In this document: positions 24,860 to 34,309 of the stretch, piece after piece
Numbering within the stretch: the stretch's first letter is position 1
Layout: each line of letters starts with the position of its first letter
Assembly: GCF_013128195.2 (NCBI RefSeq)
Contig: NZ_CP053452.2
Location: 6,758,001 to 6,822,000 of the forward strand
Reading direction: 5' to 3'
Origin: Frigoriglobus tundricola
Lineage (GTDB): Bacteria; Planctomycetota; Planctomycetia; Gemmatales; Gemmataceae
DNA: 64,000 nucleotides
The notes under the pieces: model-generated
What the model was told of the DNA's origin: nothing
The model's input: the letters and a program-made list of their open reading frames with translations, nothing else
The model's database searches: none
Made by a program: the position numbers and the translations under genes

Positions 24860-26416
24860 ATGGACTCCGACGCCCCGCTGCCGACCGACGTGCTGACCCT
24901 CCAAGGGATGGTGCGTGCCCTCCAGGCCGAAAACGCCGACCTCCGCACGCAGCTCCAACGCCAGGCCGAGCAGTTCCAACGGACCATCGACGACCTGCGT
25001 GCCGAGGTCGCGGCCTTGAAGGCGAAGTTGGACCGGGCCACGACGCACCGGTTCGGCCGGCGGTCCGAACGCACACCGAAGCCACCGAAGGTCCCCGGCG
25101 ACGGACCCGCGAAGCGGCGCCACGACCACGGCCGTTCGCCACTCCCGGCGCACCTCGAACGCCGCGACACGGTCCTCGATCTGACCCCCGACGAGCGCCG
25201 CTGCTCGGGCTGTGGTGGCGACCGCGTGTGCATCGGCCAGACCCAGACCGAGCAACTCGATTGCGACCCGACCCCGTACTTCGTGCGGCGCACGATCCGC
25301 AAGACGTACGCGTGCCAACAGTGCCCCCCGACGGTCCGGGCCGAGGACCGGATCCGGACCGCCACGCCGAGTACCGTCGGACCGATCGACAAGGGACTGT
25401 GTGGTCCGGGCTTGTTGGCCGAGGTTCTCGTCGGGAAGTTCCTCGACCACCTGCCGCTGCACCGCCAAGTCGCCCGGATCGGGCGCGCGGGGGTGACGGT
25501 GTCCGAGAGTACCTTGGGCGATTGGGTGAAACAGTCCGCGGTGTTACTGACGTCGCTGTACCAGTTGATGCTCGAGCGGGTGCGCACGTGTCCGGTCCTC
25601 TGGTCCGATGACACCCGCTCGCGGTTCGCCCAGCCCGGTGAGCGAACGATGCCGCACGGCCACTTCTGGGTGGGGATCGGAGATCCGACGGCCCCGTACA
25701 CGGCGTTCCACTTCACGACCGGTTACGACGCCGCGAGCGGACCGGACCAGTTCTTAGGCGGCTTCCGGGGCCACGTGCATGCCGATTGCCTCGCACAGTA
25801 CAACGGCCTGTTCGCCGCCGGAGCCAAGCACGTCGCCTGTTGGTCCCACGCGCGCCGCAAGTTCCTCGGCGCCGGGGACCCCGGGGCCAAGGCGGTCGAA
25901 CGCATCAACCGGTTGTACCACATCGAGCACACGCTTCCGGCGCCGGACTCACCGGAGCACATCGTCGCCCGTCGCGCGACGCGGCAAGCAAGGGCGCTCC
26001 CGATCCTGAACGACCTGAAGGCGTGGCTCGACGCGGCACTCGGGACGGCGTTGCCCAAGTCGGCCCTGGGGGCCGCGATCCGGTACGTGGCGAATCACTG
26101 GGCCGCGTTCGTCCGGTACACCGAGGACGGGCGACTCTCGATCGATAATAACCTGAGCGAGCGAACGCTCCGGCTGATCGCCGTGGGTCGGAGCAATTGG
26201 AAGTTCGTGGGCAGTGCGAAGGCCGGTGCGCACGCCGCGGTTCACTTCTCGGTGGTGGGCACGTGTCGGCACTTGGGTCTCGATGCGACGGCATACCTGC
26301 GTGAGGTTCTTCCGGCCCTTCATGCGTTGGGCGAGAAGCCGACGGCGGACCAACTCGCACCTCTTCTGCCCGACGTGTGGGCGAAGCGTCAACAATCCCG
26401 ACTCCTCGTCGCGTAA
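24860..26416 (+). CDS. IS66 transposase (TnpC)
   Basis: 518 residues, full length. Order of parts: an N-terminal leucine-zipper-like coiled coil (about 10-55), a basic Phe-Gly-Arg-Arg-Ser-Glu-Arg motif, a zinc-binding Cys-Ser-Gly-Cys motif with a later Cys-Gln-Gln-Cys, the DDE core with Trp-Ser-Asp-Asp-Thr and His-Ala-Asp-Cys, and the C-terminal Asp-Asn-Asn-Leu-Ser-Glu-Arg motif that supplies the catalytic Glu. All catalytic residues appear intact. Confidence 0.95.
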   Translation: MDSDAPLPTDVLTLQGMVRALQAENADLRTQLQRQAEQFQRTIDDLRAEVAALKAKLDRATTHRFGRRSERTPKPPKVPGDGPAKRRHDHGRSPLPAHLERRDTVLDLTPDERRCSGCGGDRVCIGQTQTEQLDCDPTPYFVRRTIRKTYACQQCPPTVRAEDRIRTATPSTVGPIDKGLCGPGLLAEVLVGKFLDHLPLHRQVARIGRAGVTVSESTLGDWVKQSAVLLTSLYQLMLERVRTCPVLWSDDTRSRFAQPGERTMPHGHFWVGIGDPTAPYTAFHFTTGYDAASGPDQFLGGFRGHVHADCLAQYNGLFAAGAKHVACWSHARRKFLGAGDPGAKAVERINRLYHIEHTLPAPDSPEHIVARRATRQARALPILNDLKAWLDAALGTALPKSALGAAIRYVANHWAAFVRYTEDGRLSIDNNLSERTLRLIAVGRSNWKFVGSAKAGAHAAVHFSVVGTCRHLGLDATAYLREVLPALHALGEKPTADQLAPLLPDVWAKRQQSRLLVA

Positions 26417-26627
26417 GCCCATCCCACACCGAACCCCGCCGATCCCGGCTGTCGCTCACCGACCGTCTTTGGCCGGGTGTGTACGCTGCACCAGGCCCTT
26501 GCGGGCGGGAAGGGCCGCGGGCTCACGAATTACGCCGAGGCGATCGAGCGGGTGAAGGCGAAATGGGCCGACGGCTCCCGGCAGAAGCGCCGGGCCGAGT
26601 GGGAAGCCGAGCAGAAGGGAACGGTGA

Positions 26628-28064
26628 GTGGTGGCCGACGCGGCGGCGAGTAACGCCGAGAACCTCAAGGCCCTCAACGAGGGCGCGGGACAAGCCGCGG
26701 GCGTGCTCTCGTCGCTCGTCTCCGTCGTCGGTCCGCTCGCGCTCGGCATCAAGTTGTGCGCCGACGTGTTCGCGGGCCTCACGGCCAAGATGGCGGCCCA
26801 GGCCCAGGCCGCCGAGGCCGCGGCCGAGAAAGTGAGAGCGGCCGAGAGGGCCTATGCCGCGGCTGCCGACAAGCTGCAAGCCAAAAAAGCGTCCGGCGCC
26901 TCTGCCGAATCGCTGAAACCGTTCGAGAACAGGGTCGAGGCCGCGGGCGAAAAGTTGCTCACGCTGAGGAAGAAGGCCGACGAAGCGGCGGGCGCGTCGC
27001 TCGGCCTGGGGGGCGTCCTGTCCGTTGCGGCCGGAGCCGTTGCGGCCGTCGTCGCGGGCCTCTCGGCCGCGTTCGACGTCACGAAGCAGTGGGCGGGCGC
27101 GCTGGAGCCCGGCCTGATCCAGCAGTTCGATCAGGCGATGCGCAACGTCCAGGCCACGCTCGGCCAGGCGTTCACCGGGATCTTCGACCAGGGCATCAAC
27201 TTCCTGGGGAAGCTGGCCGGGTTCATCAACCCCGTCATGCAACAGTTGAAGCCGGTGATCGACGAGTTAACGAACACGGCCATCAAGAACATGACCGGGT
27301 CCATCCGGATCGCCGTCACCCAGTTCGCCGCCCTGGTCCCCGTCCTCCGGACGGTCGCGCTGTTCGCCGAATACTTCGGCGCCCAGCTCCGGCCGGTGGT
27401 CGCGATCCTGGGCGCGCTCGTGGCCGTGGCCCTGGCCCCGCTCGTGATCGCGTTCAACATCCTCAACGCGATCCTGTCCCCGGTCATCAAAGTCCTGTCC
27501 GCCGTGTTCGACGGCCTGACCGGCATCATCGAGACGTTCACGACCATCTTCCAGGTCGTCATCGACTCGATCAACGCGGCGCTCCAGTCCCTCTTCGGGG
27601 GCACCGTGACGGACATGGTCAAGGGCGTCAAGAACGCGTTCGCCGAACTGCGCGCGGCGATCGTCCTGGCCGCCGCGCGGCTCGCGCTTCTGTTCGGGGC
27701 GACCGACTTCGTGAAGCGCCTGCGGGACTCGCTCAACCCGACCGGCCAGCAGGCCGCCGGGCCGGCGTCGATCAAGAGCCTGGAGCAGATCGGCAAGGAC
27801 CTGGCGCAAGCGAGTGTCAACGCGGCGGGGGCCGGGGAGGCGGGGGAAGAGGACGCGACCGCGAAGCTGGTGGGCAAGCTGGACGCCATGCTCAACGACA
27901 ACAAAGAGAACACCAACGCGATCGTCAACGCCATCAAGTTGCTGAAGCTGCCCGGCTCCGAGACCCTTGCGGAGACCGGCAAGTTCCTCGACGCCCCGGT
28001 CGGCTACGTGACCTCGGGCGTCCGGGAGAAGCTCGGATTGGAGTCGTGGAACCCGTTCAGCTAG
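26628..28064 (+). CDS. Tail tape measure protein (short)
   Basis: 478 residues. An Ala-rich helical coiled region (about 60-130, Ala/Glu/Lys heptads) is followed by long hydrophobic helices (about 130-165 and 240-330) and a charged C-terminus. This pattern of coiled coil plus membrane-like segments is typical of tape measure proteins, which set tail length and help DNA entry. The length implies a short tail. It follows the G/GT chaperone genes, as expected, with a GTG start that overlaps the native GT end. Confidence 0.75.
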   Translation: MVADAAASNAENLKALNEGAGQAAGVLSSLVSVVGPLALGIKLCADVFAGLTAKMAAQAQAAEAAAEKVRAAERAYAAAADKLQAKKASGASAESLKPFENRVEAAGEKLLTLRKKADEAAGASLGLGGVLSVAAGAVAAVVAGLSAAFDVTKQWAGALEPGLIQQFDQAMRNVQATLGQAFTGIFDQGINFLGKLAGFINPVMQQLKPVIDELTNTAIKNMTGSIRIAVTQFAALVPVLRTVALFAEYFGAQLRPVVAILGALVAVALAPLVIAFNILNAILSPVIKVLSAVFDGLTGIIETFTTIFQVVIDSINAALQSLFGGTVTDMVKGVKNAFAELRAAIVLAAARLALLFGATDFVKRLRDSLNPTGQQAAGPASIKSLEQIGKDLAQASVNAAGAGEAGEEDATAKLVGKLDAMLNDNKENTNAIVNAIKLLKLPGSETLAETGKFLDAPVGYVTSGVREKLGLESWNPFS

Positions 28065-28091
28065 CGCCGCCCTCACCCCCGGTCTCCGCAC

Positions 28092-29321
28092 ATGGCCCAC
28101 CGCCGCCTGTACAACCGCGCCCCGCTCGTTTCCGCTCGCTCCGGCGTGGCCGCGCCAGCCGCACGCGCGGGCCGATCTCGGCCGCGCTTGGGCGATACCC
28201 TATCGGGCCAACCACCCACGTTCAACGGCAACATTGCCAACCTGTACGAAGTGGTGGGCGAAGAAAGGGAGGTGAGCAAGGCGGGGTTCTCGCCCGAAGG
28301 GGGCAAGTCGCAGCGCACGTGGCAGATCACGCCCGCCAATAACACGGACCTGATCAACTCGCTCACGGCGATCCTCGGCACGTGCAACTACACCGCCAGC
28401 GGTACGGGGAAGCTGAACCGCACCCTGCCGCAAGCGGACCCCCTGTACGCGTGGATGTACGCTTCCTCGATTCCCACGATCGAGGGCTACGGCCAGTACA
28501 CCAAGGTCAGCGCCGATCCCCAACTCGAAGCGCCCGGGTTCCCCAGCGGTGCGCTCTGGGACCAGTACAACCTGAGCGTCGAGAGTTTGCCGCGGCCGTT
28601 CCCGGTGCTGCCGGACAGCGCCATCAATACGTATGTGGACACGTATTACCCCGAGACGGGCGGCGGGACGACGAACGTCCTTTACACCGTAGCACAGGAG
28701 CAGAATCGGTACTGCTCGTGGGACATGCAACCACAAGCGGATTATGTGACCCAGCAGAAAGGGCGGATGACGTTCAATTCGAGCGATGTGGCCAACAATG
28801 CGAGTCTCAATGCAATGCCACGCTGGTACTTGCCGAATTCGCTGTACACGGTGACGTGGTTCCTGGTGCCCATCCGACTAGTTATCTCGTCGGACTCGTA
28901 CATCACGCGCTGGCGTGGGCGAATTAACCAGAACGAGATGTACGGCCCTGATTCATTTAAATTTAATAAGGGCGAATTGCTCTATTTAAATTATAGTGTC
29001 AAACTGTTTACCCCGCCGGTCCAGAAGCTCGTGCCTCTCGGTGGCACGGGCGGGGATATCGTGTCGACCGAGAAATTCTGCAACCTGACACTGACGTTTC
29101 TCTACACAACGCGAACACTCATCAGCGAGCCCAGCGTGGCGCCGACGAACAAGAATTTCGTTGTCGGTGGTCACAACCTGCTTCCTTGGAACGACGGGGG
29201 GTTCCGGTACGCACAGACGGTCTCGACCGATCCGGCGAGCCCGCTGCCGAACCAGCCCGCTTTCCTCTCGGCGCCCCTTGAAACCCTGTGGACCGACTGT
29301 GACAGTCCACAAAGCGCGTAG
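28092..29321 (+). CDS. Distal tail/baseplate-type structural protein
   Basis: 409 residues. The basic N-terminal 35 residues are probably flexible. The rest is beta-rich with many Tyr, Asn and Trp residues and no visible active site. It follows the tape measure, where distal tail (Dit) and tail-associated proteins are encoded. The 3' part (28920-29000) is more AT-rich, perhaps from recombination in receptor-binding regions. The call is by position. The converging lipoprotein gene ends 18 bp beyond its stop. Confidence 0.6.
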   Translation: MAHRRLYNRAPLVSARSGVAAPAARAGRSRPRLGDTLSGQPPTFNGNIANLYEVVGEEREVSKAGFSPEGGKSQRTWQITPANNTDLINSLTAILGTCNYTASGTGKLNRTLPQADPLYAWMYASSIPTIEGYGQYTKVSADPQLEAPGFPSGALWDQYNLSVESLPRPFPVLPDSAINTYVDTYYPETGGGTTNVLYTVAQEQNRYCSWDMQPQADYVTQQKGRMTFNSSDVANNASLNAMPRWYLPNSLYTVTWFLVPIRLVISSDSYITRWRGRINQNEMYGPDSFKFNKGELLYLNYSVKLFTPPVQKLVPLGGTGGDIVSTEKFCNLTLTFLYTTRTLISEPSVAPTNKNFVVGGHNLLPWNDGGFRYAQTVSTDPASPLPNQPAFLSAPLETLWTDCDSPQSA

Positions 29322-29338
29322 TAATCTGTGGGACGGCA

Positions 29339-29992
29339 CTACTCGGCTTCTGCTGCCTTCAATGCCTCTTCAAGCGGCTTAAGTTCCGCTTCCACTTTGG
29401 CGATTTTTTCCTTTAACTCATCCAGCACTTTCCGTTTGGCTTCCGCCGTTTGGTAGCTGATGCTGTTCGTGTACTTCACCCGCGCGTGCAATTTTTCCAA
29501 CTCCTGTGTCTGTTGAAAAATCTTGTTCTTTAGCTCCATGACCTTCTTGTCTTTCTCGATCTTCTTAGCCTCAATCGGGGACCACTTGCCCAGGACCGCG
29601 TCTGTGAATGTGAACTCGTCCTTGCAGAGTGCGTTCACCCGTACCTTCTTGTTCGAACCGATCCAGTCGATCGCGGCGATCTCCTTCGGGTCCCGGAAAT
29701 AGATCCGTGTCGTCACCCAGCGCCGGTTCGAGTGGACGCGGATGGCGACGTGGTCGGTTTCGAGGTTCAGGTTCTCGCACAGGTCAATCGTCCACCGCTT
29801 GCCGAAGAACTGCTCCTTCACCTTGGCCCGGTTGGCGCCGTCGGCCTCCCACGCGTCCGCTAGATCGTTCCCCCCGATGACCCCCGCGCTCTCAAGCGCG
29901 GCCGTCCCCGCGCTTGAATCGCCGTCGGACCTTTCGGAGCTTTTTTTGCAGCCCGCGGGGAGGATCAAAAGTGCGATCAGGAGTGCGCGCAC
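29339..29992 (-). CDS. Lipoprotein with C-terminal coiled coil (moron)
   Basis: 217 residues from a GTG start. The signal peptide ends in Leu-Pro-Ala-Gly-Cys, a good lipobox, so the mature protein should be lipid-anchored. A small beta-rich domain (about 50-130) is followed by a highly charged coiled coil of about 75 residues (Lys/Glu/Leu heptads). It is transcribed against the phage genes and is less GC-rich. Such minus-strand lysogenic genes often change the host surface, for example to exclude other phages; that role is inferred. Confidence 0.65.
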   Translation of the reverse strand: MRALLIALLILPAGCKKSSERSDGDSSAGTAALESAGVIGGNDLADAWEADGANRAKVKEQFFGKRWTIDLCENLNLETDHVAIRVHSNRRWVTTRIYFRDPKEIAAIDWIGSNKKVRVNALCKDEFTFTDAVLGKWSPIEAKKIEKDKKVMELKNKIFQQTQELEKLHARVKYTNSISYQTAEAKRKVLDELKEKIAKVEAELKPLEEALKAAEAE

Positions 29993-30104
29993 GGTCGGCC
30001 TTTCAATGCGGGCGGTGTGGCGAGCGGACGCGGCCCGCGGCGGGTCCGCTCGGTAGACAAATGTACGCTACCGTTTGCCGGGCCGCAAGTGCCATCAGCC
30101 GGGC

Positions 30105-31889
30105 ATGGCCAACGACCGCGACAACCAGTTCGACGGCGACGCGAAGAACACCGACGCCACGGACAAGCTGTTCCCGGGCCAGATCACGGGCTCGGTGCTC
30201 TCAGGCGGCCTGTACTACTACCAGTGGGTCGAGGTCGTCGCCGACCCGTCCACCGGTACGTACTCGGTGCTCCCGGGGGGGCGGGCGGGCACGTACAACC
30301 CGACCGGACCGAGCGGGAACTGTCCGACGTTCGAGCTGAATAACTCATACGTTTCAACTGGCACCTATGTTCAACTGATTCTACGGTCGGTCGTCGCCGG
30401 GGACCTGTGTTACGAGTTCAACTACCCCGCCCCTACCACGACGACCACCACCACCGCTTCCCCCACCACGACCACCACCACGACCACGGCCGCGCCCTGT
30501 TCCGGTTCGTGCCAGTGGGCGTACAGCCAGTCATCTCTGACCTGGTCAAAGTCGTCCTCCACCTGTGCCACCGGCTGCGCGTGCTTCGCCCCGACGTTCT
30601 GCCCGCCGGCCGGCGGCAGCGCGTGTACGGTTACCAACTGCGGCGCGTTCGGCACCGACCAGGCGCCGCCCAACTGCACGGGCACGACCACCACGCCCGG
30701 TCCGGCCTGCACCACGACGACCACCACGCCGGGAGCGGGCTGCACGACGGGTTGTCAGTGGCTCTGCCTGCCGGGGCTCGGGTGGCAGCCCGTCACCAAC
30801 GGGTGTTCGGCATCGTGCCCGTGTTCCGGCCCGGCCACCGCCTGCACGTCGAACTGTGCGACCGCCGCGACGCCGTGCGTGCCGCCCCCGCCCCCGCCCC
30901 CGCCCTCATGTGTCGGGGGCTGCACCTGGGTGTGGCTGACCCCGGCGAGCGGTCCGGGCTTCTGGTACTTGCTGAGCGACTCGTGTGCGCTGACCGGGTC
31001 GCTGCCGAACTGCTACTGTGACGCGCCGCTCGGGTCCGCGGAGTGCGGCGACACGGCCGCGACCGGCTGTTACGTCCACGGCAGCCCCACGGGCTCCCCG
31101 CCGTGCGGGACGCCGACCACGACGACGAACGGGCCGGGCTGCTCCGGGACGTGCCTGTGGGGCTCGTCTACCGGCGCGAGCTGGGACACGATCATCAGCG
31201 GGTGCCCGGGGTGCGACTGCAACCCGCCCCAGGGCTCACCGACGGGCACGTGCAGCCAGGCCACCGGGCCGTGCGGGTCGGTGCCGACCACCACCACGAC
31301 CTCGACGACCACGACGACCACGACGACCACGACGACCACCACCGCGGGGCCGAGCTGCACCACCTGCGTCCAACAGTGCAATTGTGCGTCGTGCGGGCTG
31401 CACGACACCGGGACGTGGGTCCTCATCACCCCGTGCGCGCCCGGGTGCAACTGTCCGGCCCCGCCGCTACCGTGCCGGATCAAGCAGAACACGTACAAGT
31501 ACAGCGCGGCGTGTACGGGGCCGGGGACTTCGACCACTACGACGACGACCACGACGACCACCGCGGCCCCGACGACCACCACGACCACGGCGCCAACGAC
31601 CACGACTACGACCGGATCGGGGACCACGACCACCACGACGCACGGGTCCGGGGCGACGACCACACCCTCGGGCACAACGGCGAGCCCGACCACGACGACC
31701 AGTGCGGGCCCGTCCTTCTTCTGCCAGGACTGCCTGAACGGGACCGACCGGTTCTGTAGTGGCACCGTCGTGTGCTCGGTGGTCGGTTCGTACTTCACCA
31801 TGATTGCGTGCGTTGCCGGGTGCCAGAACACGACCACCACAACGACACCGGCCCCGCCGCCCGTCTCCACAACCTCGAGCCCACTATGA
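30105..31889 (+). CDS. Mucin-like Thr-rich, Cys-rich phage fibre protein
   Basis: 594 residues. The N-terminal ~110 residues form a beta-rich domain, probably the virion anchor. The rest alternates poly-Thr tracts (up to about 13 Thr in a row, often ending Ala-Ala-Pro) with about six compact Cys-rich modules of 40-60 residues. The modules contain Cys-x-x-x-Cys-x-Trp near the start and Cys-x-Cys near the end. There is also one poly-Pro stretch. This architecture resembles secreted mucins. The start sits in the phage upstream motif. The stop overlaps the start of a GalNAc-T-like glycosyltransferase (ATGA), which implies the Thr tracts are its substrate. Confidence 0.75.
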   Translation: MANDRDNQFDGDAKNTDATDKLFPGQITGSVLSGGLYYYQWVEVVADPSTGTYSVLPGGRAGTYNPTGPSGNCPTFELNNSYVSTGTYVQLILRSVVAGDLCYEFNYPAPTTTTTTTASPTTTTTTTTAAPCSGSCQWAYSQSSLTWSKSSSTCATGCACFAPTFCPPAGGSACTVTNCGAFGTDQAPPNCTGTTTTPGPACTTTTTTPGAGCTTGCQWLCLPGLGWQPVTNGCSASCPCSGPATACTSNCATAATPCVPPPPPPPPSCVGGCTWVWLTPASGPGFWYLLSDSCALTGSLPNCYCDAPLGSAECGDTAATGCYVHGSPTGSPPCGTPTTTTNGPGCSGTCLWGSSTGASWDTIISGCPGCDCNPPQGSPTGTCSQATGPCGSVPTTTTTSTTTTTTTTTTTTTAGPSCTTCVQQCNCASCGLHDTGTWVLITPCAPGCNCPAPPLPCRIKQNTYKYSAACTGPGTSTTTTTTTTTTAAPTTTTTTAPTTTTTTGSGTTTTTTHGSGATTTPSGTTASPTTTTSAGPSFFCQDCLNGTDRFCSGTVVCSVVGSYFTMIACVAGCQNTTTTTTPAPPPVSTTSSPL

Positions 31890-34309
31890 GTGACCTGCTG
31901 ACCATCGGAATGGCGACGCACGGCGAGTACGACTCGGTCTGGTTCACGCTGCGCGGCCTGCTGGCGAACCACCCGCGCGTGCGGTACCTGGTCGTCGACA
32001 ATACGCCGGAGATCGACGTCCGCACCCGCGCCATCACGCGCGCGGTCGGCGGCACGTACCTCCACCGCCCGGACCTGGTGGGCACCTCCAAGCCCCGCGA
32101 CGCCGTGTTCCGATTCGCCGAGACGCCGTGGGTGATGTGCATCGACTCACACGTGCTCCTGGAGACGGGCGCGGTGCAGGCGGCCCTCGACTACTGCGCC
32201 GCCCGCCCCGACAGCCGCGACCTGATCCAGGGGCCGATGGTGTACGACGACGGCCGCGGGTACGCGACCCACTGGGAGCCCAAGGCCGCGCCGATGTTCG
32301 ACGGCACATGGGCCACCGACGAGCGGGGGCAGGGCACCGTGCCCTTCGAGATCCCGTCAATGGGGCTCGGCCTGTGGCTGATGCGCCGCGCCGCGTGGCC
32401 CGGCTTCAACCCGCTGTTCCGCGGGTTCGGGGGCGAGGAAGGGTACCTGCACGAGATCGTCCGACAGCGCGGCGGGAAGGCGCTGTGCCTGCCCGCGCTC
32501 CGCTGGTGCCACAAGTTCCGCGACATTGGGGGCTGGAACAAGAACCCGGCGCCGCCCTACCCGCTCCGGCTCGAAGACCACACCTGGAACTTGCTCGTCG
32601 GCCACCGCGAAGCGGGGCTCGAAGTCGAACCGGCCGTCCACGAGCACTTCGGCAAGCGGCTGCCGCCGGCGACGTGGCAGCAACTCGTACACGAGGCCCG
32701 CGCCGCCCAGCCCCTCGGCGGCCCGCGGCCGGAGGTGAAGCGGCAGAAGGTCCTCGCGGTGTGGTACAGCGACAACGGCGCGCCGCCGACACTCCTCCAG
32801 CGGAGCGGGGAAACCGTGGCGCACGCGGCCCGGCAGACCCTCCGGCACGACGTTACCGTTTCGGCCGTATCGTGGGCACCGGTCCCGGGCGCGCCCTTCG
32901 GCCCGAACTGGCACGCGTACGGGGGGGCACGCCGCCGCGGGTACGACAACATCGTTGCCCAGATCGAACAGGCGGTACGGGAGGCGACGGCGGGCGGCCG
33001 GACCTACGACGCCGTTGCGTTCTGCGAGCACGACACCCTTTACCCGCCGGACTACTTCGACCGCATCGGGGACGCACTGGCCGCGCACCCGGACGCGCCG
33101 GTGGTGTCGAACCTGGAGTGCATCGGCCTGAACGCGACCGGGTGGCTGCGCCTGCGCGAGCAGCACGAGCCGCTGCACCAGCTCACCCTTCGTTGGGCCG
33201 AGTACGAGAAGCACATCGCCTGGGCGCGCGCCGCAGCGGCCACCGGAAAGCCCGTGGAGCTGGAGCCCAAGGGCGACACGGCGACCTGGGCGCGGGTCGG
33301 TAGCCCCGTGGGCATGTCGAGTGTTCACGTGAACCACACCGCGGGCCGGAACACCACGCACGGCGAGGTGTGTTACGAGCCGCAGGGCTACGCCCTGTTC
33401 CACCCGCACTGGGGACCGGCCCAGGAGTGGTGGCCGGGGCCGATGACGACCATTGCCGAGACCCCGGCCGCGTTCAAAGACTGCGGGTGCAACAAGCCGG
33501 TTGACCCCCCCGTGTCACCCTGGCCCGATCTTCAGGCCTGGGCCGATGCCGTGGCGCGGGAGCCCAACGACTTCCACGAGCACGTGCCCACGGTGCGGGA
33601 GCTGGCGGCCCGGTGCACGTCGGCGACGGAATTCGCCTACTGGCCCAAGCCGGCCAACGTGGGCCTGGCGGCCGGGCTCCCCGCGGACGGGACGCTCGTC
33701 TCCTACTCGCCGCACGGGAACGCGCAGTGGGGCGGCCTGAAGGCGCTCATGGGGGAGCGGTTCACGGCGGGGCCGCCCGCCGAGCGGATCGCGCCGACGG
33801 ACCTGTTGTTCCTCGACACCGCCCACACCGCCGAGGCGCTGTACCCGCTCCTGGACGCGCACCACGGCCAGGTGCGGAAGTACATCGTGGTTCACTGCAC
33901 CGAGACGTATGGTGAGGTCGGGGACCGGCCCGGCGCACCGGGCGTGATGCACGCGCTCCGCACGTTCTGCCTCAAGCACCCCGAATGGGTGGTGAAGCGG
34001 CACGACCGGAACAACAACGGGCTGATGGTGCTGTCGCGGTGCGCGGAGGACGTGAAGGAGCTGCCGTCGCTGTGGCGCAAGGCGATGAACTACGCCGGCG
34101 CGATGAAGCGGCACGTCGCGAACGGGCGGAAGACGGTTCCGCTCGAAGTCCTGGAGGAGCGGCAGGGCCACTGCGCGACGTGCGAGGAGCGCGCCCTGGA
34201 CGCGTGCGCCGCGTGCGGGTGCCCGCTGGAAAGTAAGTTGCCGTTGGCCTCGGAGCAGTGCGGCCTGGCGAAGAAGGGGCTGCCGCCCAAGTGGGAGGCC
34301 GTCGCGTGA
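31886..34309 (+). CDS. Multidomain glycosyltransferase (GT2/GalNAc-T-like) with C-terminal zinc-ribbon-like region
   Basis: 807 residues. Residues 1-270 form a GT-A domain. It has Val-Val-Asp-Asn-Thr in the first Rossmann half and Met-Cys-Ile-Asp-Ser-His at 84-89, a DxH motif as in polypeptide N-acetylgalactosaminyltransferases. An acceptor-loop-like block (Phe-Arg-Gly-Phe-Gly-Gly-Glu-Glu-Gly-Tyr) follows. A second GT-A-like domain (about 288-500) has Glu-His-Asp-Thr-Leu-Tyr-Pro. Residues 620-730 resemble a Rossmann/methyltransferase-like fold (Leu-Phe-Leu-Asp-Thr-Ala-His). The end has two Cys pairs (Cys-Ala-Thr-Cys and Cys-Ala-Ala-Cys-Gly-Cys). The start overlaps the stop of the mucin-like gene by ATGA, a strong sign of a shared job. 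Confidence 0.8.
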   Translation: MSDLLTIGMATHGEYDSVWFTLRGLLANHPRVRYLVVDNTPEIDVRTRAITRAVGGTYLHRPDLVGTSKPRDAVFRFAETPWVMCIDSHVLLETGAVQAALDYCAARPDSRDLIQGPMVYDDGRGYATHWEPKAAPMFDGTWATDERGQGTVPFEIPSMGLGLWLMRRAAWPGFNPLFRGFGGEEGYLHEIVRQRGGKALCLPALRWCHKFRDIGGWNKNPAPPYPLRLEDHTWNLLVGHREAGLEVEPAVHEHFGKRLPPATWQQLVHEARAAQPLGGPRPEVKRQKVLAVWYSDNGAPPTLLQRSGETVAHAARQTLRHDVTVSAVSWAPVPGAPFGPNWHAYGGARRRGYDNIVAQIEQAVREATAGGRTYDAVAFCEHDTLYPPDYFDRIGDALAAHPDAPVVSNLECIGLNATGWLRLREQHEPLHQLTLRWAEYEKHIAWARAAAATGKPVELEPKGDTATWARVGSPVGMSSVHVNHTAGRNTTHGEVCYEPQGYALFHPHWGPAQEWWPGPMTTIAETPAAFKDCGCNKPVDPPVSPWPDLQAWADAVAREPNDFHEHVPTVRELAARCTSATEFAYWPKPANVGLAAGLPADGTLVSYSPHGNAQWGGLKALMGERFTAGPPAERIAPTDLLFLDTAHTAEALYPLLDAHHGQVRKYIVVHCTETYGEVGDRPGAPGVMHALRTFCLKHPEWVVKRHDRNNNGLMVLSRCAEDVKELPSLWRKAMNYAGAMKRHVANGRKTVPLEVLEERQGHCATCEERALDACAACGCPLESKLPLASEQCGLAKKGLPPKWEAVA

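Larger units (their letters stand above)
24052..26484 (+). mobile_element. IS66-family insertion sequence
   Basis: 2433 bp with the three-gene IS66 layout. It is flanked by an 8-bp direct repeat GCTGCACC (24044-24051 and 26485-26492), the duplication length expected for IS66. Imperfect terminal inverted repeats read GTACACGACCGGCGAACGGC on the left and, inverted, GTACACACCCGGCCAAAGAC on the right. It is inserted in the GT part of the tail chaperone gene. All three genes look intact. Confidence 0.95.
23335..26653 (+). pseudogene. Tail assembly chaperone, frameshifted long form (GT-like), interrupted by IS66
   Basis: After a -1 shift at 23751-23757 the frame runs through a second domain (Tyr-Leu-Arg-Arg-Leu-Asp-Glu-Tyr, then Pro-Trp-Glu-Ile-Ala-Arg-Leu-Thr). 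An IS66 element breaks it at 24051. Removing 24052-26484 and one 8-bp duplicate rejoins it to 26493-26653 in frame, giving about 292 residues. They end Trp-Glu-Ala-Glu-Gln-Lys and a Gly/Arg-rich tail. In the present state the frame stops at 24086 inside the IS after about 250 residues, losing its last 53 native residues. The tape measure GTG at 26628 overlaps the native end by 26 bp. Confidence 0.8.

Noticed and set aside
31070-32065. Minus-strand Val-rich frame opposite the Thr-rich fibre
   Set aside because: Its Val tracts are the antisense of the Thr codons. No start or domain supports it.
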